A stretch of DNA of 64,000 bases from Phylloscopus collybita (Eukaryota; Chordata; Aves; Passeriformes; Phylloscopidae), in NCBI GenBank assembly GCA_027886175.1, contig JAJNNQ010000018.1, positions 21,991,001-22,055,000 on the forward strand, in the 5' to 3' direction. Positions within the stretch are counted from its first letter, which is position 1; every line of letters begins with the position of its first letter. A model generated the notes under the pieces. It saw nothing but the letters and a program-made list of their open reading frames with translations. It made no database searches and was not told the DNA's origin. A program made the position numbers and the translations under genes. Shown in pieces: positions 51,990-64,000 of the stretch.

Positions 51990-54703
51990 GTGGGATATTC
52001 CATACCCAACAACTTCAAATGTATTGTCACACAGAATTAACAAAAACACCCTTAAATTATTTAGAACAGCAGCAGAGGGAAAAGCCAATGCAGAAGATAC
52101 AGATAGACAGAGGAAGCAATCTGGGTGTGTCTGATACCAGGACTGCTGACAAGAAACAGCATTTTTCTTAAGCCATATGCCTGTGCCTGTACTATTATTG
52201 CTAGTACTTCTTCATGATCAAAGGACCTTTCAGGAGTCACAGCTGGACAGATACTCCATGTGAGTGTCAGGAAACAGCAAAAAACAGTCCCACCACAGTC
52301 AAAAGTTCATTTTATGGGAATAGATTTTAGAACTAGAAAGTACAGTGAAATCAAAAATAAAGCAAAAAAATAGGAAACCACTCAGTTTTAACTCTAAGCA
52401 GTTTTATATCTTTGGGCAGCATACCCATTGTTCCTCTTCTGCCTGCTAATGAACTCAAGTGACAGCTTTAACCTCACACACCTGACCCAGCGCTGATGAC
52501 ACCTCCATATTCTGTTGCAGTGCCTTGCCGTACTGGACTGCACAGCTTCTGTCAGACACACGATACAAGAAACCATCTGACTTACCAGAGAGGGAAGTAG
52601 AAAGCAACCCACAGAGGGCCTCCCATATTCCTTGCCAACTCTCACCTATCCCTGTGATAGTTACAGGGGACTGCTAGGGTTCTGTATTCTTATTACACCA
52701 GGAAACACACGCACAGACTCTTAGAGAGGAACAAGCTAAATGGAGGAGTTTCCTGTTCCAGACCACCAGAGAGAAGAAAAGAAGCAGCAATGGAATTGGG
52801 GAAAATTTGATGTGACAATCTGTCCATCCTCAGGAAGATGACTGTAAGACAAATCCTGGTTGCTTACGTAAGAATTAATTCCATCATCATTCCCAGTCAC
52901 CAAAAACAAATTACAAGCATTCTTAATATTAGAAGGACCATATTTTGTCATAACCTTTTAACAGAGTAAAATTATCCAGGGAACAAAACAGTGAGTCAAA
53001 CAGGAGGCCTCTAAACATAGTGTTTGTATCAGCAGGACAAAACTCTGATGGCTCAGGAGAGCGCACATCTCCTGAGAAGTTGCCACCAATCACCTCCACA
53101 CCTTGCTAGAGAATGTTACGTTGTTACACAGGATTCTGCACTTCTGTTTAAGCATGAAGGTCCTCAAGCATTCACAATGAACAAAAGCTTCTTTTCCCTC
53201 CATACTGCTGTAGAGCACAGTGTGTTCTTTCCACTTGGTGGTGACATGATCTTTCAGGTATGAAAAGAATCCTGCATAAATGCCTTGTAAAACACTTTGA
53301 ATCTATGTGTGCCATAGAGGAAAATCTTGAATTCTTACTTTAAAATATGCAGTTAATTTGATACGTTTACCTGGAACAAGAAGATAAGAAGGGACACAAG
53401 AACTTGGGGAAAATTTACAGTTACGTTCCTCAGTGATTCTAAGCAAAATCACCAAAACCACAACCACAATGAGTTTAAAACCTCGCTCCCCCCATAGTGA
53501 AGAAATACCCTTGTCTTTTCCAGTCTCTTGGATTTTCCCCAAAAATGCCCAGCTACCCATGATGCCAAAGCTAGGTTTCTTCCTCAAACATTGCCCCATT
53601 CTCCTGCATTCACTCTTCCCTTTGCTTTCCTGTCCAGCTTGTAAAAAACGGGGAGTTTCCTTTTCTCTCCTAGCAACATACGGCAACAGAAATTCCCCAT
53701 AAACCCTTCAGAAGCATTTGTACTAACTTCTGTGTTTAGCAGCTATATTAATCAGAAGGGCAAACTAGAACTCAGGAACCAAAGACTTTTGTTACACAGT
53801 GAATTAATGGGTAAAGAAAGTAACTATTTGAAAAATCTCAGTTCAGAAAAAAAAACTGCAAGCTGAAAAAAGTCAGGCAAAATTTACCAATGGTGAACTA
53901 CAGAACAGTGTCCTCAGTTAATGGCTTGCATCCCTCTCCCCTAGGGCTTGGCATGCTGTTTCAGCAGCTCCACCAGCAGTCATAACCAAGCACACCCTCA
54001 CTCCAGCACAGGACTGCTGTCTTGACAACTGCCGATGGCCTTCATGAAGGCTGTCTGCATCCGTGCTGACACCTAGGAGGCTCATGGGAAGACACACTGG
54101 ATGTCTACTCACAAAACTGCTTTCTTGCAGAGCAAGCAAGTTTGGTCCCAGAAGCAGCTTTGAGCTCACACTTAGGAGTGTTACAACATATTCAGAAATG
54201 GCTCTCCCCAAAATGCAGTGTAAGGAACAGTCAGGTTCCTTACAAGACAGAATGTACATTTTCATACAATTCTGTATACAGGACAGAATGTATGAATAGA
54301 AGAGGAGATACGGTAGACCAAATACTCCTGGATCCACAATAATAGGAATACAACCCATAATATGCAGCTCAGCACACAAACACCTGTAAATAAGCAATGG
54401 GCAGCCCATCCAACACCTCCAAGTATACAAATCTGGGAGTAGTGTGCATGACCCAGCCTATGCAGGAGAATAGAGTCCTAGGAATCACAAGCCGGAGCAG
54501 GAATCCCAAGCTGACGGGCTAGTCTATGTGCACAGCCCTAAAAGCAAAACAGCAAAGCACACTCAAAGACTGTAAATAACATGCAGGAAATAAATGAACA
54601 ATGTGACACATTCAGAAGGAAAAAAAATGGCAGCAGAAACCAAAATTCACTTTATAACTCCCAAAAGGAAATCCTAGATTTGGTTGGATTGGTTAGAATG
54701 GAA

Positions 54704-55376
54704 ACCACAGAATGGTTTGGGTTGGAAAGGACCCTAAAGATCATCTAGTTGTAAACTTGTGCCAAGGATAGGGACACCTTCCACTAGATCAGGTTGCTCA
54801 GAACTCCCACTAGACAGGCACTGAACATTTCAGGGATGGGACATTCTCAACTTCTCTGGGCAACCTGTTCCAATGTCTCACCACTCTTAAAGAATTTCTT
54901 CCTAATATCTAATCTACCTTTATCCTCTTTCAGTTCAAAGCCATCTCCCCTTGCCCTATCACTATAAATATTGTAAATATTGTGTCCTTGTAAATATTTC
55001 TCTCCAACTCTCTCTTCTCCTTTCTTCCTCCTTTCTCTCTTCTCTCTCTCTCTCCTAAAATTTCTTGGTAGGTCCCCTTCAGATACTGAAAAGTGCGATA
55101 GGGTCATTCCGGACCCTTCCGTTTTCCAGGCTGAACAATCCCAGCTGTCTCAGCCTTTTCTTTTAAGAGAGGTACTCCAGTTTTCTGGAGTTTTCGGAAC
55201 ATTTTTGTGGCCCTCCTCTGGACTCATTCCAGCAGGGTCACATCCTTTCTATGCCGGGGACCCCAGAGCTGGATGCAGAACTCCAGGAGGGCTCTTCAAG
55301 AGCTGAGTACAAGGGGAGAATCATCTTCCTCACCCTGCTAGCCACACTTCTTTGGACGCATCCCAGGATACAGCTG
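54704..55376 (-). mobile_element. CR1 LINE fragment, antisense, 5'-truncated
   Basis: The plus strand reads ACCACAGAATGGTTTGGGTT, GGAAAGGACC, then AAGATCATCTAG, the reverse-complemented CR1 3' end. It continues through GGGCAACCTGTTCCAATGTC, TCACCACTCTTAAAGAATTT and CAGAGCTGGATGCAGAACTC to AGCCACACTTCTTTGGACGC. About 670 bp remain. Unlike the copy at 3.5 kb it has an internal duplication of AAATATTGT (about 54964-54981) and an expanded pyrimidine tract (54999-55056). No coding capacity is kept. Confidence 0.94.
54999..55056. repeat. Pyrimidine microsatellite inside the CR1 copy
   Basis: TCTC/TTCC-rich sequence with about seven consecutive TC units at its end replaces a region that in CR1 is only mildly pyrimidine-rich. 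It looks like slippage growth after insertion. Confidence 0.85.
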
Positions 55377-58300
55377 ATAATGTAGGGGAAGAAAACTATT
55401 GTCTAAAGGAGAAGGACTGAAAGGAGACAAACACCTCAAGGGTTCCTTTATCTCACACAATTATGTTGGTTTTTTTTAATTTCTCTTTTATGAAGCCAAG
55501 ACAAGGTATCTCCCTATTCCACTGAAAGAAAAACAGACTCAGGTGTCCTTGTCTGTGATTGGTTGGAAGCTGCCAAGCAAGGATGAAGGATGTGTCTATA
55601 TTTCTACTGCTGAACAAGGATCCATCAAACCAATCAGATGAAAGAGGGTGTCCAAAGGCCCAGAAACTGAATGCAGACAGATGAAAGGGCCAGAATTTGT
55701 CACTCACCTCCCTTAGTCTCCAAACCTCAAGGGAAAGCAAAAGGAAAAAAGAGGCCAGTAACCATGGGTAACCACTCTCAGGTTAATCTCAGATGGGGAG
55801 GGGAAAATGCTTCTCAAGATTAATAACTAAAGTACTCAGGGATTAGAGATTAGGAGGAGAATCCTGTTTGCTAGGATTAAAAGGGCTGCGTTCACATGAA
55901 AACCTCAACCAGTGAATCGCCTCCAGCAAAACAGTGGGTTTTATTATTATAATTATTATTTTATTCTCCTCCAATAAATGAAAAACATCAGCAGGAGGGC
56001 AGCAAAATCCATCAAAGGTTTAGAAAATAAAATCTCTGAGGAAAGGTTAAGGGAATGCAGTCAAGATAGAAATCAGATATTAAAACCAAAAATCAGCCCA
56101 TGTTATTAGTAGCACAGAAGATTATAAAGAAGGAAAGATTTAAAAAAATAAAATCAACTTCACTTCCCAGAATCCATGTGGTGTAGTCTATTTCTTTGCC
56201 CTTGGCTTAGCTGGAGGCAGGTGAGCTACAAAAATGGCAAAACTTACCAAGTTTGCACATAAGGAAGGTACAGTTTAAATATCCAATGGCTGTTATTTTC
56301 TGGAGTGCTAACTAAGAGCTTCATTTTGACATTTACTCTTGCTTTTCAATGACACATGATTAAGGTACTTAATGAAAGTGTACAGGAAGGAACAGAAAAA
56401 GAATAGGACTATGCTCTATCAGATGGGGTTAATAGAGAGGGGGAAGACATTAATCCAAATCATCAAAGCAGGCATTCAAAAATTTAGTTAAGCAGCTTTT
56501 CTGAAACAATTTTCAGTGACGGAACAAGGAGAAAACTTGGATCTACTGCAACAAAATTGTCTGAACTAGACTCTACTTCACCTGACTCGATCCTTGTACA
56601 AGAATATTCAGTCTGGATTAGGTCAACAGACCTGCACACCAGCTCATGAGGTCAGCAAGGAGAAGCAAGGCCACAACATTGCCCTGTATGCAAGGACCAC
56701 ACTACTGAGTGACATGCTACTGCAAAGCACATTCCTCCCTTGCAGCCCAGTGCCACAGGCCCTCCACATAACCAGATCTTCTCTGTAGTCCTGTGTCAAA
56801 AATGCCCTGTCAAAGACTTGGCATCAGTCTTCTGGAGCACTGAGGGAGAACTGGGAAATCTGATTACTCCAGCATACTTGGCCTTTCAGGTTCAGAAGAG
56901 CTGCAAAATTGCCATATCACTGCACAAAAGAAAGCCCAGGAGGTTGCTGGTAATAATGCCATTCCCAACAAAAGCCATGGAGAAACAAGGATTGTAACAG
57001 AAAGGAAAATAAAGAAGGTATTCTTAAACACATGTGCTTGGCTGTTTACAAGGGACATTTAGCTGCAGAACAGAATGCCCTCAGCTTGCTTTAATAGGGA
57101 GCTGCAAAACCATTTGCATAGCTGTCCCTCAAATCACATGCACAGGCAGAGAGGAAAAACTGGCTCCACCTTCTACTGGGCAAGATCTCAAGGAGGAAGT
57201 CTTTTCTGTTGCAGGTTATTTGGAAATTTTATTAAACTGCAGGTGTTAAAAAAAAAAACAACCCAACAAACCAATTTACAAAGCCAACCCTTGCTTTGTC
57301 AGATGCCAGATGGTGTCACTGCCAGACTTCCAACTACCACTGGCAAAGGATTCCCAAGGGACCAAAGCTCAGGAGGGCTGGGGCAGCACCCAGGACAAGA
57401 AATCACACAGGTTTTCATTATTCCTCTGAATGAACCCTGGTCCTTTGGGGCTCCCAAGGCCTGTAAGCAGCAGGTGGAGATCAAGTTGAATCATGGGGAA
57501 AGGAAAGTGCAAGCACAGCACAGGCTGACACGCAGATTGAACTATTCATATACTGGAAGCACCACTGCCTTCTCCCACCTCACCTCACCTGCATCTGCGT
57601 CTCTTCTCTTTTTAACCTGCTATTTTTGGAAACTAGATGACTCACCTTCCTGATGAAGCCAGGTCTAGTTGGCTGTGCGCCCTGACACTTTTTTGTAGAG
57701 AACAAATGGCAGTTTGCTTGAACCTCTCCTTCTACACTCAGGTAAGCCATCCATGTCTGCACAGGATGATAGCAATGCCACTTTCCTAGCACCAGCAACA
57801 TTTCTGTGTGAGCAAGAAATGCAAACAACTGAGCTTCAGAGAGAGTGTGTATCAGGTTCACAGTCTACTTGCTTGCTTTCCACTGAAAAACAGACATTCA
57901 AACACATGGTCTAGGAAGGACCAAAGTGAAGAGGAACCTGTAGTGAAATAAAATAGAAAGTAAAAGCCAATGTATGATGCATACAGAAACAACCAAGGCA
58001 CACAAAATCCCTTCCCACTATTCATCTATGGCAAGTCCTATCTCAAACACTTTAAAATTCTGGATACCACAACTTAGGGGGTAAGAATGAAAAATTCTGG
58101 GAAAGATCTGGAAATCACAGGAATAAGGAACTAGTAAGTACTAAGAATCAGCCAGCTTTAAAATAAGTAAACCAAAAAAAGCGAACCATGAAGATGAGGA
58201 GGTATGACAGATGTGTATATTTCCAGTGAAAAAGAACATTGAACCAGAAGGGGTATGCTCCATTGCTAAAGAGAGAAACAAGATGATTAGATACTTAAAA

Positions 58301-61300
58301 ACATCAGTTTACCAACATCGTGATAGTCCCTTGCAAATAACCTCTCTCTCCTCTCTTTGGACTGCTTTCACAACTATTTCTGTCCCATCCCTATAGGCAG
58401 TGCCCCCCCACTGCCACACAAACCACTGAGTCATGTTTCACTTACCCTGTAAATCAATGTTTGGTCCCACCTGTGCCACTTCCCTTCTTCCACATACTCA
58501 TTCTCCTCTTTCCTTGCAGCACTGAATTCTAGTACAGGTTAGAGATTAAGCTCTCTGTTACAACATACTACATTTCCCACAAAGGTGTTATTTTTAAAAG
58601 CCAAAATCAACCATGCTCTACTGTACAGTAGAAACAGCTCTGCTTCCCTTCAGCCACCACAACTGGGAGAACACAGGAGTGCCTTCTGATGCAGGCTGAA
58701 GATCCACTCTTGGAGACCAATGGCTTCAAAGACAAAGACAAAACAACTATTCATGCTAGGTTCTTCGGTAGAGAATATGAGTTTTAGTATAAAGATTTGT
58801 TAGGGCCATGTTCCACAGATAGACAGCCACTTCACAGTGGCTAAGTTGAAAAACTGATAGTGGACAGTGGTGTGAACAGTGTGTAACACAAGCACACATT
58901 GCTACAATGCCCTCACTCACAGGCTTGTAGATAATAATCACAACCAAAGCCAATGCACTGTTACTGCCCACTGGTATTGTTGTGACAGACAAAGCACCAG
59001 CACATCATAGGGCAGCAGCAAAGCTACATTCCCTGGCAAAAGTACATCAATCCTAATATAGCCTTGTGCTATAAAAACACACAGAAATTTTACTGTGAAT
59101 GGGAAGCTGCCCTGTCCACCATAATCACATCACTTGGCAAGAGCAAGAGAGATAGGAAAATGAGAATCAGTTCCTGACAAGAATAAACAAAGCATAAAAA
59201 AAACCCACAGGTAAAAAAAACCCTCACCTCCTTTCAACTGAAATCACCTAAAGAGAAAAAGCAGAAGACAGCAGAGCCCGATGTGTTTGGCTGAGAAGAA
59301 AGTTATTTACAGCAAGGTCAGGCCTCTCACTGCCACCATGTAATTCCAGGCAATTGCACTTTCAAATAGATCTTTTTGGAGAAAATCAACAGTGGCTTTG
59401 CTTTCAATCTACTGGAAAATGAAGTCCTGCAAATGTGTTACATAAAGCTGCAGCACAAAGAGCAATGTGCACATAGGCACATGCTCTCAGGTGGAGGTTG
59501 GTGGGCTTAAGTAGTCAACTCTGCCAGGCCCACTTCACATTTCCCAGCTCTCACATCACACTCCGGATTTCCTGTAACTAATGATGCCAGTCAGATACTG
59601 TAGCAGTGACAAGTTTCCATAGGCTGAGTCCTACTGCCTGTATCAGTCCTGTCTCTACAAGTCCAAGGAGAAGTGCCATCTCCAAGGCTCAACAAAGCTG
59701 TAAGCCCCCTGAGCAAGGCCCTCAGCCATGAAATATGCAGTCTTGAAAGGCAAAGCATCATCCCAGAATTCACCACTGATTACAGCCCACATAATTATGC
59801 CCCACTGTCACCTTCAATCAACATCAACGTCAGCCCAAGCATCTACAAGGCTGTTTCCCAAGCCTGCAGTGACCAGTACTGCCCTGATCAGTGTATCTGC
59901 AGCTCTCCACTCCTACAGAAATCCTGTCCCACCAGTGTCTTGTCATTCAAAAGCAACAGACACTAGGTTTTGAATATTTTATGTCATTGACAGCATAGCA
60001 AATATTGTAAAAAAAAATCATCCCTGACAGTTAATACAAATACTCAGAAGAACTTCAGGAGGGTGACAATTGAAAACAAAAAGCATGTATTCATGCAGAG
60101 AGGGCTGGGGGCTGCATCATTATCAGAGGTCAACAACGTGGGAACACAAGGGTAGCACAGTCAGACTCCACATATCCCATCACCACAAGCTGTTACTGTG
60201 TGTCACCCTCTCCCCAAGCCCATGCATACACACACATGCCAGCCTCAGCATCCATTTCAGACAAAGGCCAAAGAGAAATATAATTTCAGAACAAGTCAGG
60301 GGGATGGAAAGTAGAAGGTAAACCTAGGCTTTGAATAATCTCAAAGTAGCTCAGATACCACTGCCTTGTGAACACAGCAAAAAGTTAAATTCCCATTATA
60401 CATTACATCAGGAATGATTTTGAACTAATGTTTCTCTTCATTCAAAACACTGCAAAATTATGAGACAAACCAGGAACTAGTAACTCTAAAACAAGCTAAT
60501 ATTAAGACAAATATGAACAATCCTTCTTGTTTTAGGAATACTGGAGCATAGGTTTGAAAACACCTGGGTCATTGAGTACATTCTGCAAAACACCCAACCA
60601 CACATTTCAGTAAGTATATGGCTCAAGCTTCCAAGCAAACCTATTCCACTCAGGCCACCACCTCAGGCCACAGACACCTTCAACACCTTACAGCAAACGA
60701 CTTCCAAAAAACTAAAGCTTGTCACTGCAATATGGAAGATCAGTGGAGATTCAGGATCTCCCCCACGCCCCCAAGTGCCCCACCTCTCTCACACAGAGAC
60801 TATATGAAAGAAAAATCTCCTATAATCTCCTGAAACAAACCATGCCTGTTTCCACAGTGGAAGGCGATAAAAAAAAAAGAACCAAAGCCTGACAATCTGA
60901 CCAGAAGAAATTGCATTTTCTCTCCCCGAATCTGGCCGTTGCTTTAATCCTGACATCGTGAAAGGGACATGAAATCAGGCATCTGGGATAATGCAGTAAC
61001 AATGGGAGTGCTGAGAGGCTTGGTGCAGCCTGCAGGCTATCTCTAACTGAATCTAATCTGCACTGCTCCAGAGAAAGATGGAAAAATTATCAGTCAGAAG
61101 CCTATTTGCACAAAGGTGGAAAACATTCCCTGCCCTTTCTAGACAACTGGCCCAGGAAAGCTTCTTTATAGGATCAAGCTGACTGCAAAGCATCAGAAAC
61201 CCTTTTCACGTCTCAGTGCTGACACCCAGGCAAAGCACCCACGAGCAGCAATGGCTGTCCACTGGTTATTCCTGCTGCAGTGTGGAAAACAAAAGAATTC

Positions 61301-64000
61301 AAAACAATGAAGTAAATGCAAAAGGAGTTTCTAGGCAGAAAATATAGTAGCATTTTTCAAGGAAGGAGAGATTAAATTTAAAAAAAAAAAAAAAAGAATA
61401 GTAAAAAAAATAGCAACAGCAATTGCGCCATGAGTCTCGCGTGCTGTTTCAGTGCCACATAGCACAGTGAGTTAAGACTTCACAGAAACAGCAGGGAGGA
61501 GAATTCGGGATCTCCTCCAAAAGTACATGCCTCTGCCACCCACACATCAGAGGAAGCACTGCTACTTTTTTTTTTGTTTTCTTTTTTTAGCTCTATAAGA
61601 CACTTAAGACCTTATGCACGTAGCCCAGCTTTTCTGAGAGCCTCCACTAGAGGACTTCTCTTCCCAGAATCCATTAGTCAGATTACAAAGCAATGGGTGT
61701 TTCAAAGGAAACCCTCTCCTTCCACACTGAGCCTCCCGCAGGTGGAAATGGTACCAAAACAAAGTGATACACCCTACACATGCATTTACACTGAACACTG
61801 TGCCTGAACACAAAAGGTTTTAATTCATTAATTGACGTACACCTGGCATTTTGTGTGATTTAGCAAAACCACCAGCAGTGTAACAGAGGGAACTGCCACT
61901 ATGTCATGAACAAGCCCTTTCTGGAATAGCACTGGGAAAGAGTGTCAGGCCCTTGAGAGAGCAATAGCTCTTTCTGGGCACTCGCTTGTTCAGACTTCCA
62001 ATCCCTTCCTGCCCCATCCCCTTGCCCTCCTCTTGCTGCCCATAAAGCACTGCCATCCTCCAGCCACTGGTGCCTCACTGCCAGGCTCTTTACCCCCAGC
62101 ACTCCGAAACAAGGAAGCCCAAACAATATGGGCCTTGGGGAATAGCTGACAGCGTTATCTCCTGAGCCACACCACCTCCTGCAGCCTGTGCACAAATGAG
62201 ATAACATCCTCCTGCATCTGAAGGGTGCCCCTTTTAATCTTGTGACTAAATATCCTCAAAAACATTATTCACAGAAAGCATTTTAAGATAAATTAATGTG
62301 AAACACAATTTATGGCCACAGACTGAACCACTACATCACTAGGCACACAGGGAAGCACTATTCCCTTTGTTGCCCTCCTAAACAAAGACACAGAGACAAT
62401 CTTCACATGGAGACATGTTTCTCAGCACACTGAGCACAGCTTTTCTAGAAGTAAAGCATATAGACCTGTAATTAAGTATCTAATGCATCATTGTGGACAG
62501 AGCACTAAACCTATGTCATAGACAGTGATAAAACCGTGACATTTACAGCATTGAGAAAATCCAAACAATCAATTTGGTTCACCAAGCTACATAAGCCTAC
62601 AATAACATAAGCCAAAACTGAGCAAGAGTAGCAATGAATAGATTACTATTTTTAAGAAGTTTCTGTTATGTGGGTTCAGGAAAGCATATAATTCAAGGCT
62701 ACAAATCAAATCACGAGCACCATCCTTGCATTCCCTCTCCAGCTGCCCCTTCACTAAAGGAAACATTCAGCAGCATTGCCCGGATGTTACATTTGCATTT
62801 TATTCAGTGTCCAGATCCAACTGCCAGATAATCACCATATTTAGTTTTTTACAGAAAGGTTAAAACCTTAATGGCCTGAATCATCAGAGCATTACTTCAG
62901 TCTGATTCTAATGTAAGCCTAATGCTTTTAGCAGTTGCACTGGGGGGAAAATCAGTGACGTGACTGCAAAACTGAATGGCCTAAGCATCTTATACAACTG
63001 TTATCTCTGTTCTAGTGAAAGCGATAAAAAAACAGAAAGATGTAGGAAAAGCTAGTCTAAAGATGCACTGCAAACTAGTTAAAGAGTGTGAACAAACCAC
63101 TCCAGTCATTGGACTCCAAGTCACATCCACTGGATCACTTCTTTAAAAAAAAAAACCTTTTCTCAAAACTACGCAAAATAAAAACCCAAAATGATTGCTT
63201 TTCTTTCCCTTTCCTGCTACTGCTGCTACCACCTGGCCCATCTGGACAGTAGCCTCTCACTGCCTAAACACTGGCACTCAGTTTGGGTATCAGTGATTGA
63301 TATTAGAGGACAAAAATTCCTGAAAAGAAAATCTCCTCACCCTACACTACCAGTGCAGCTGACATCCACCTAGTGAGCTACATCAAACCCTGCTGCCTCT
63401 GTTGCTGTTAGACACCTGGGTATGTAGCAGGTTCTTTTGTACACAAATCAACAACTAAACAAGGTCCAGACTCCCAGTAAACTATAGTCATAGCAGTACA
63501 TAAGCAGCATTTCTACTGAAGCTGTTTGCCTGATTTCTGAGTGGCATATCCCCAAGTACTGGCTGTGGCAAAGTCATGGTGCCAAACGCCTGCTTTTCAG
63601 TTTTTCATTTCTTCAGTATGCAGGCTAAAAAGCTTTTTGTGTGATGCTTATGCATGCCAGTGCAGTGGGGATAATGAAGGGTCACTTTACTTGACATGAA
63701 TAGTTCTGGATCCTGTAGGTTTGCCAGGTAACACACAGAGAGAAGAGAGAGAGACTCTCAAAAAAGCATTTAGATCAAAAGGTGCAGAAATAACCTTGGA
63801 AAAGCTTACTCAGCTCTAGTTTCCAAGCAGAGGACTCCATCCTCACAAATATTTGCTCTACTAATGCCTTGTCAAGGCTCACTTTACAAATTAATAGTAA
63901 TGGGATTTCTCTCTCTTCCCTTGGAAAAGTTTATTAGAGTGGAAAAAAACTCTGGTAAAGTAAAAAAATCTTCTTTCAATTTCTTCTCTGCATAATTTCA
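55377..64000. other. Unique sequence without a gene
   Basis: No gene, RNA gene or named transposon recognised. Contains A runs at 57247-57256 and 61380-61395 and T-rich sequence at 61566-61588. The longest open frame (192 codons, 57075-57653 plus) has no recognisable domain, is interrupted in meaning by a poly(Lys/Thr) stretch from the A run, and has no splice or start context. Confidence 0.6.
61380..61395. repeat. 16-base A run
   Basis: A homopolymer followed by A-rich sequence to about 61410. No retroposon body recognised upstream. Confidence 0.95.

Larger units (their letters stand above)
41508..54703. other. Unique sequence without a gene
   Basis: No gene or named transposon recognised. 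Listed separately are a 26-bp palindrome (42144), an A/T low-complexity tract (44145), a pyrimidine tract (46448), a CRE (49887), a CpG-enriched patch (50937) and a microsatellite (51918). The longest open frames (131 codons at 48256-48651 plus; 170 codons at 53918-54430 minus) have no domain or splice context and read as chance. Confidence 0.6.

Noticed and set aside
53918..54430. 170-codon open frame on the minus strand.
   Set aside because: No domain, mixed Cys/Leu/Ser composition typical of chance reading, overlapping open frames on the opposite strand, and no promoter or splice context.
57075..57653. 192-codon open frame on the plus strand.
   Set aside because: It reads through an A run, shows no recognisable motif, and overlaps another open frame in a different phase; long chance frames of this size are expected in 64 kb.
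61645..61658. CTCF-like word CCACTAGAGGACT.
   Set aside because: It breaks the consensus at a core G (GAC in place of GGC), so it was not called, unlike the exact match at 26519.

Overview
This window looks like nuclear DNA from a bird, most likely a songbird (passerine). It holds fragments of the avian CR1 LINE (two long antisense 3' copies, one short sense 3' end, one internal piece) and several solo long terminal repeats (LTRs) of endogenous retroviruses that resemble passerine families from memory. The background is AT-rich and CpG-poor, and its open reading frames are short and uniformly scattered. There are no bacterial operons, ribosome-binding sites, CRISPR arrays, rRNA or tRNA genes. 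I recognise no known protein-coding gene. The window is best read as intergenic DNA or the inside of a very large intron.

Layout. 1-510: unassigned sequence with one polyadenylation signal. 511-1943: two different solo LTRs in the same orientation, 16 bp apart; the second has a near-perfect 5-bp target-site duplication. 3512-4266: an antisense CR1 fragment followed by a 24-base T run. 4.3-28.5 kb: mostly unique DNA with homopolymer runs, one weak candidate minus-strand exon (9042-9256), a possible conserved noncoding block (about 16.4 kb), a TCACGTGA palindrome (20.5 kb) and a CpG-enriched patch ending in a CTCF-like motif (26.3-26.5 kb). 28.5-36.2 kb: a sense CR1 3' end, overlapping inverted repeats that hold two M-box octamers (29.8 kb), and an internal CR1 piece (33.0-33.2 kb). 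36.2-36.6 kb: a low-complexity-free block with a canonical G-quadruplex motif. 40.8-41.5 kb: a solo LTR with a 6-bp target-site duplication, interrupted by a second, shorter LTR on the opposite strand. 41.5-54.7 kb: unique DNA with a perfect 26-bp palindrome (42.15 kb), a full CRE, a CpG-enriched patch (50.9-51.6 kb) and a microsatellite. 54.7-55.4 kb: a second long antisense CR1 with an expanded pyrimidine tract. 55.4-64.0 kb: unique DNA with nothing recognisable.

No set of genes here works together, and I found no convincing new biological system. The signals worth following are the nested LTR pair, the 26-bp palindrome, the paired M-box inverted repeats, the G-quadruplex block, the CTCF-like site and the one candidate exon. 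Family assignments of repeats rest on recalled resemblance; they were not searched against a repeat library.
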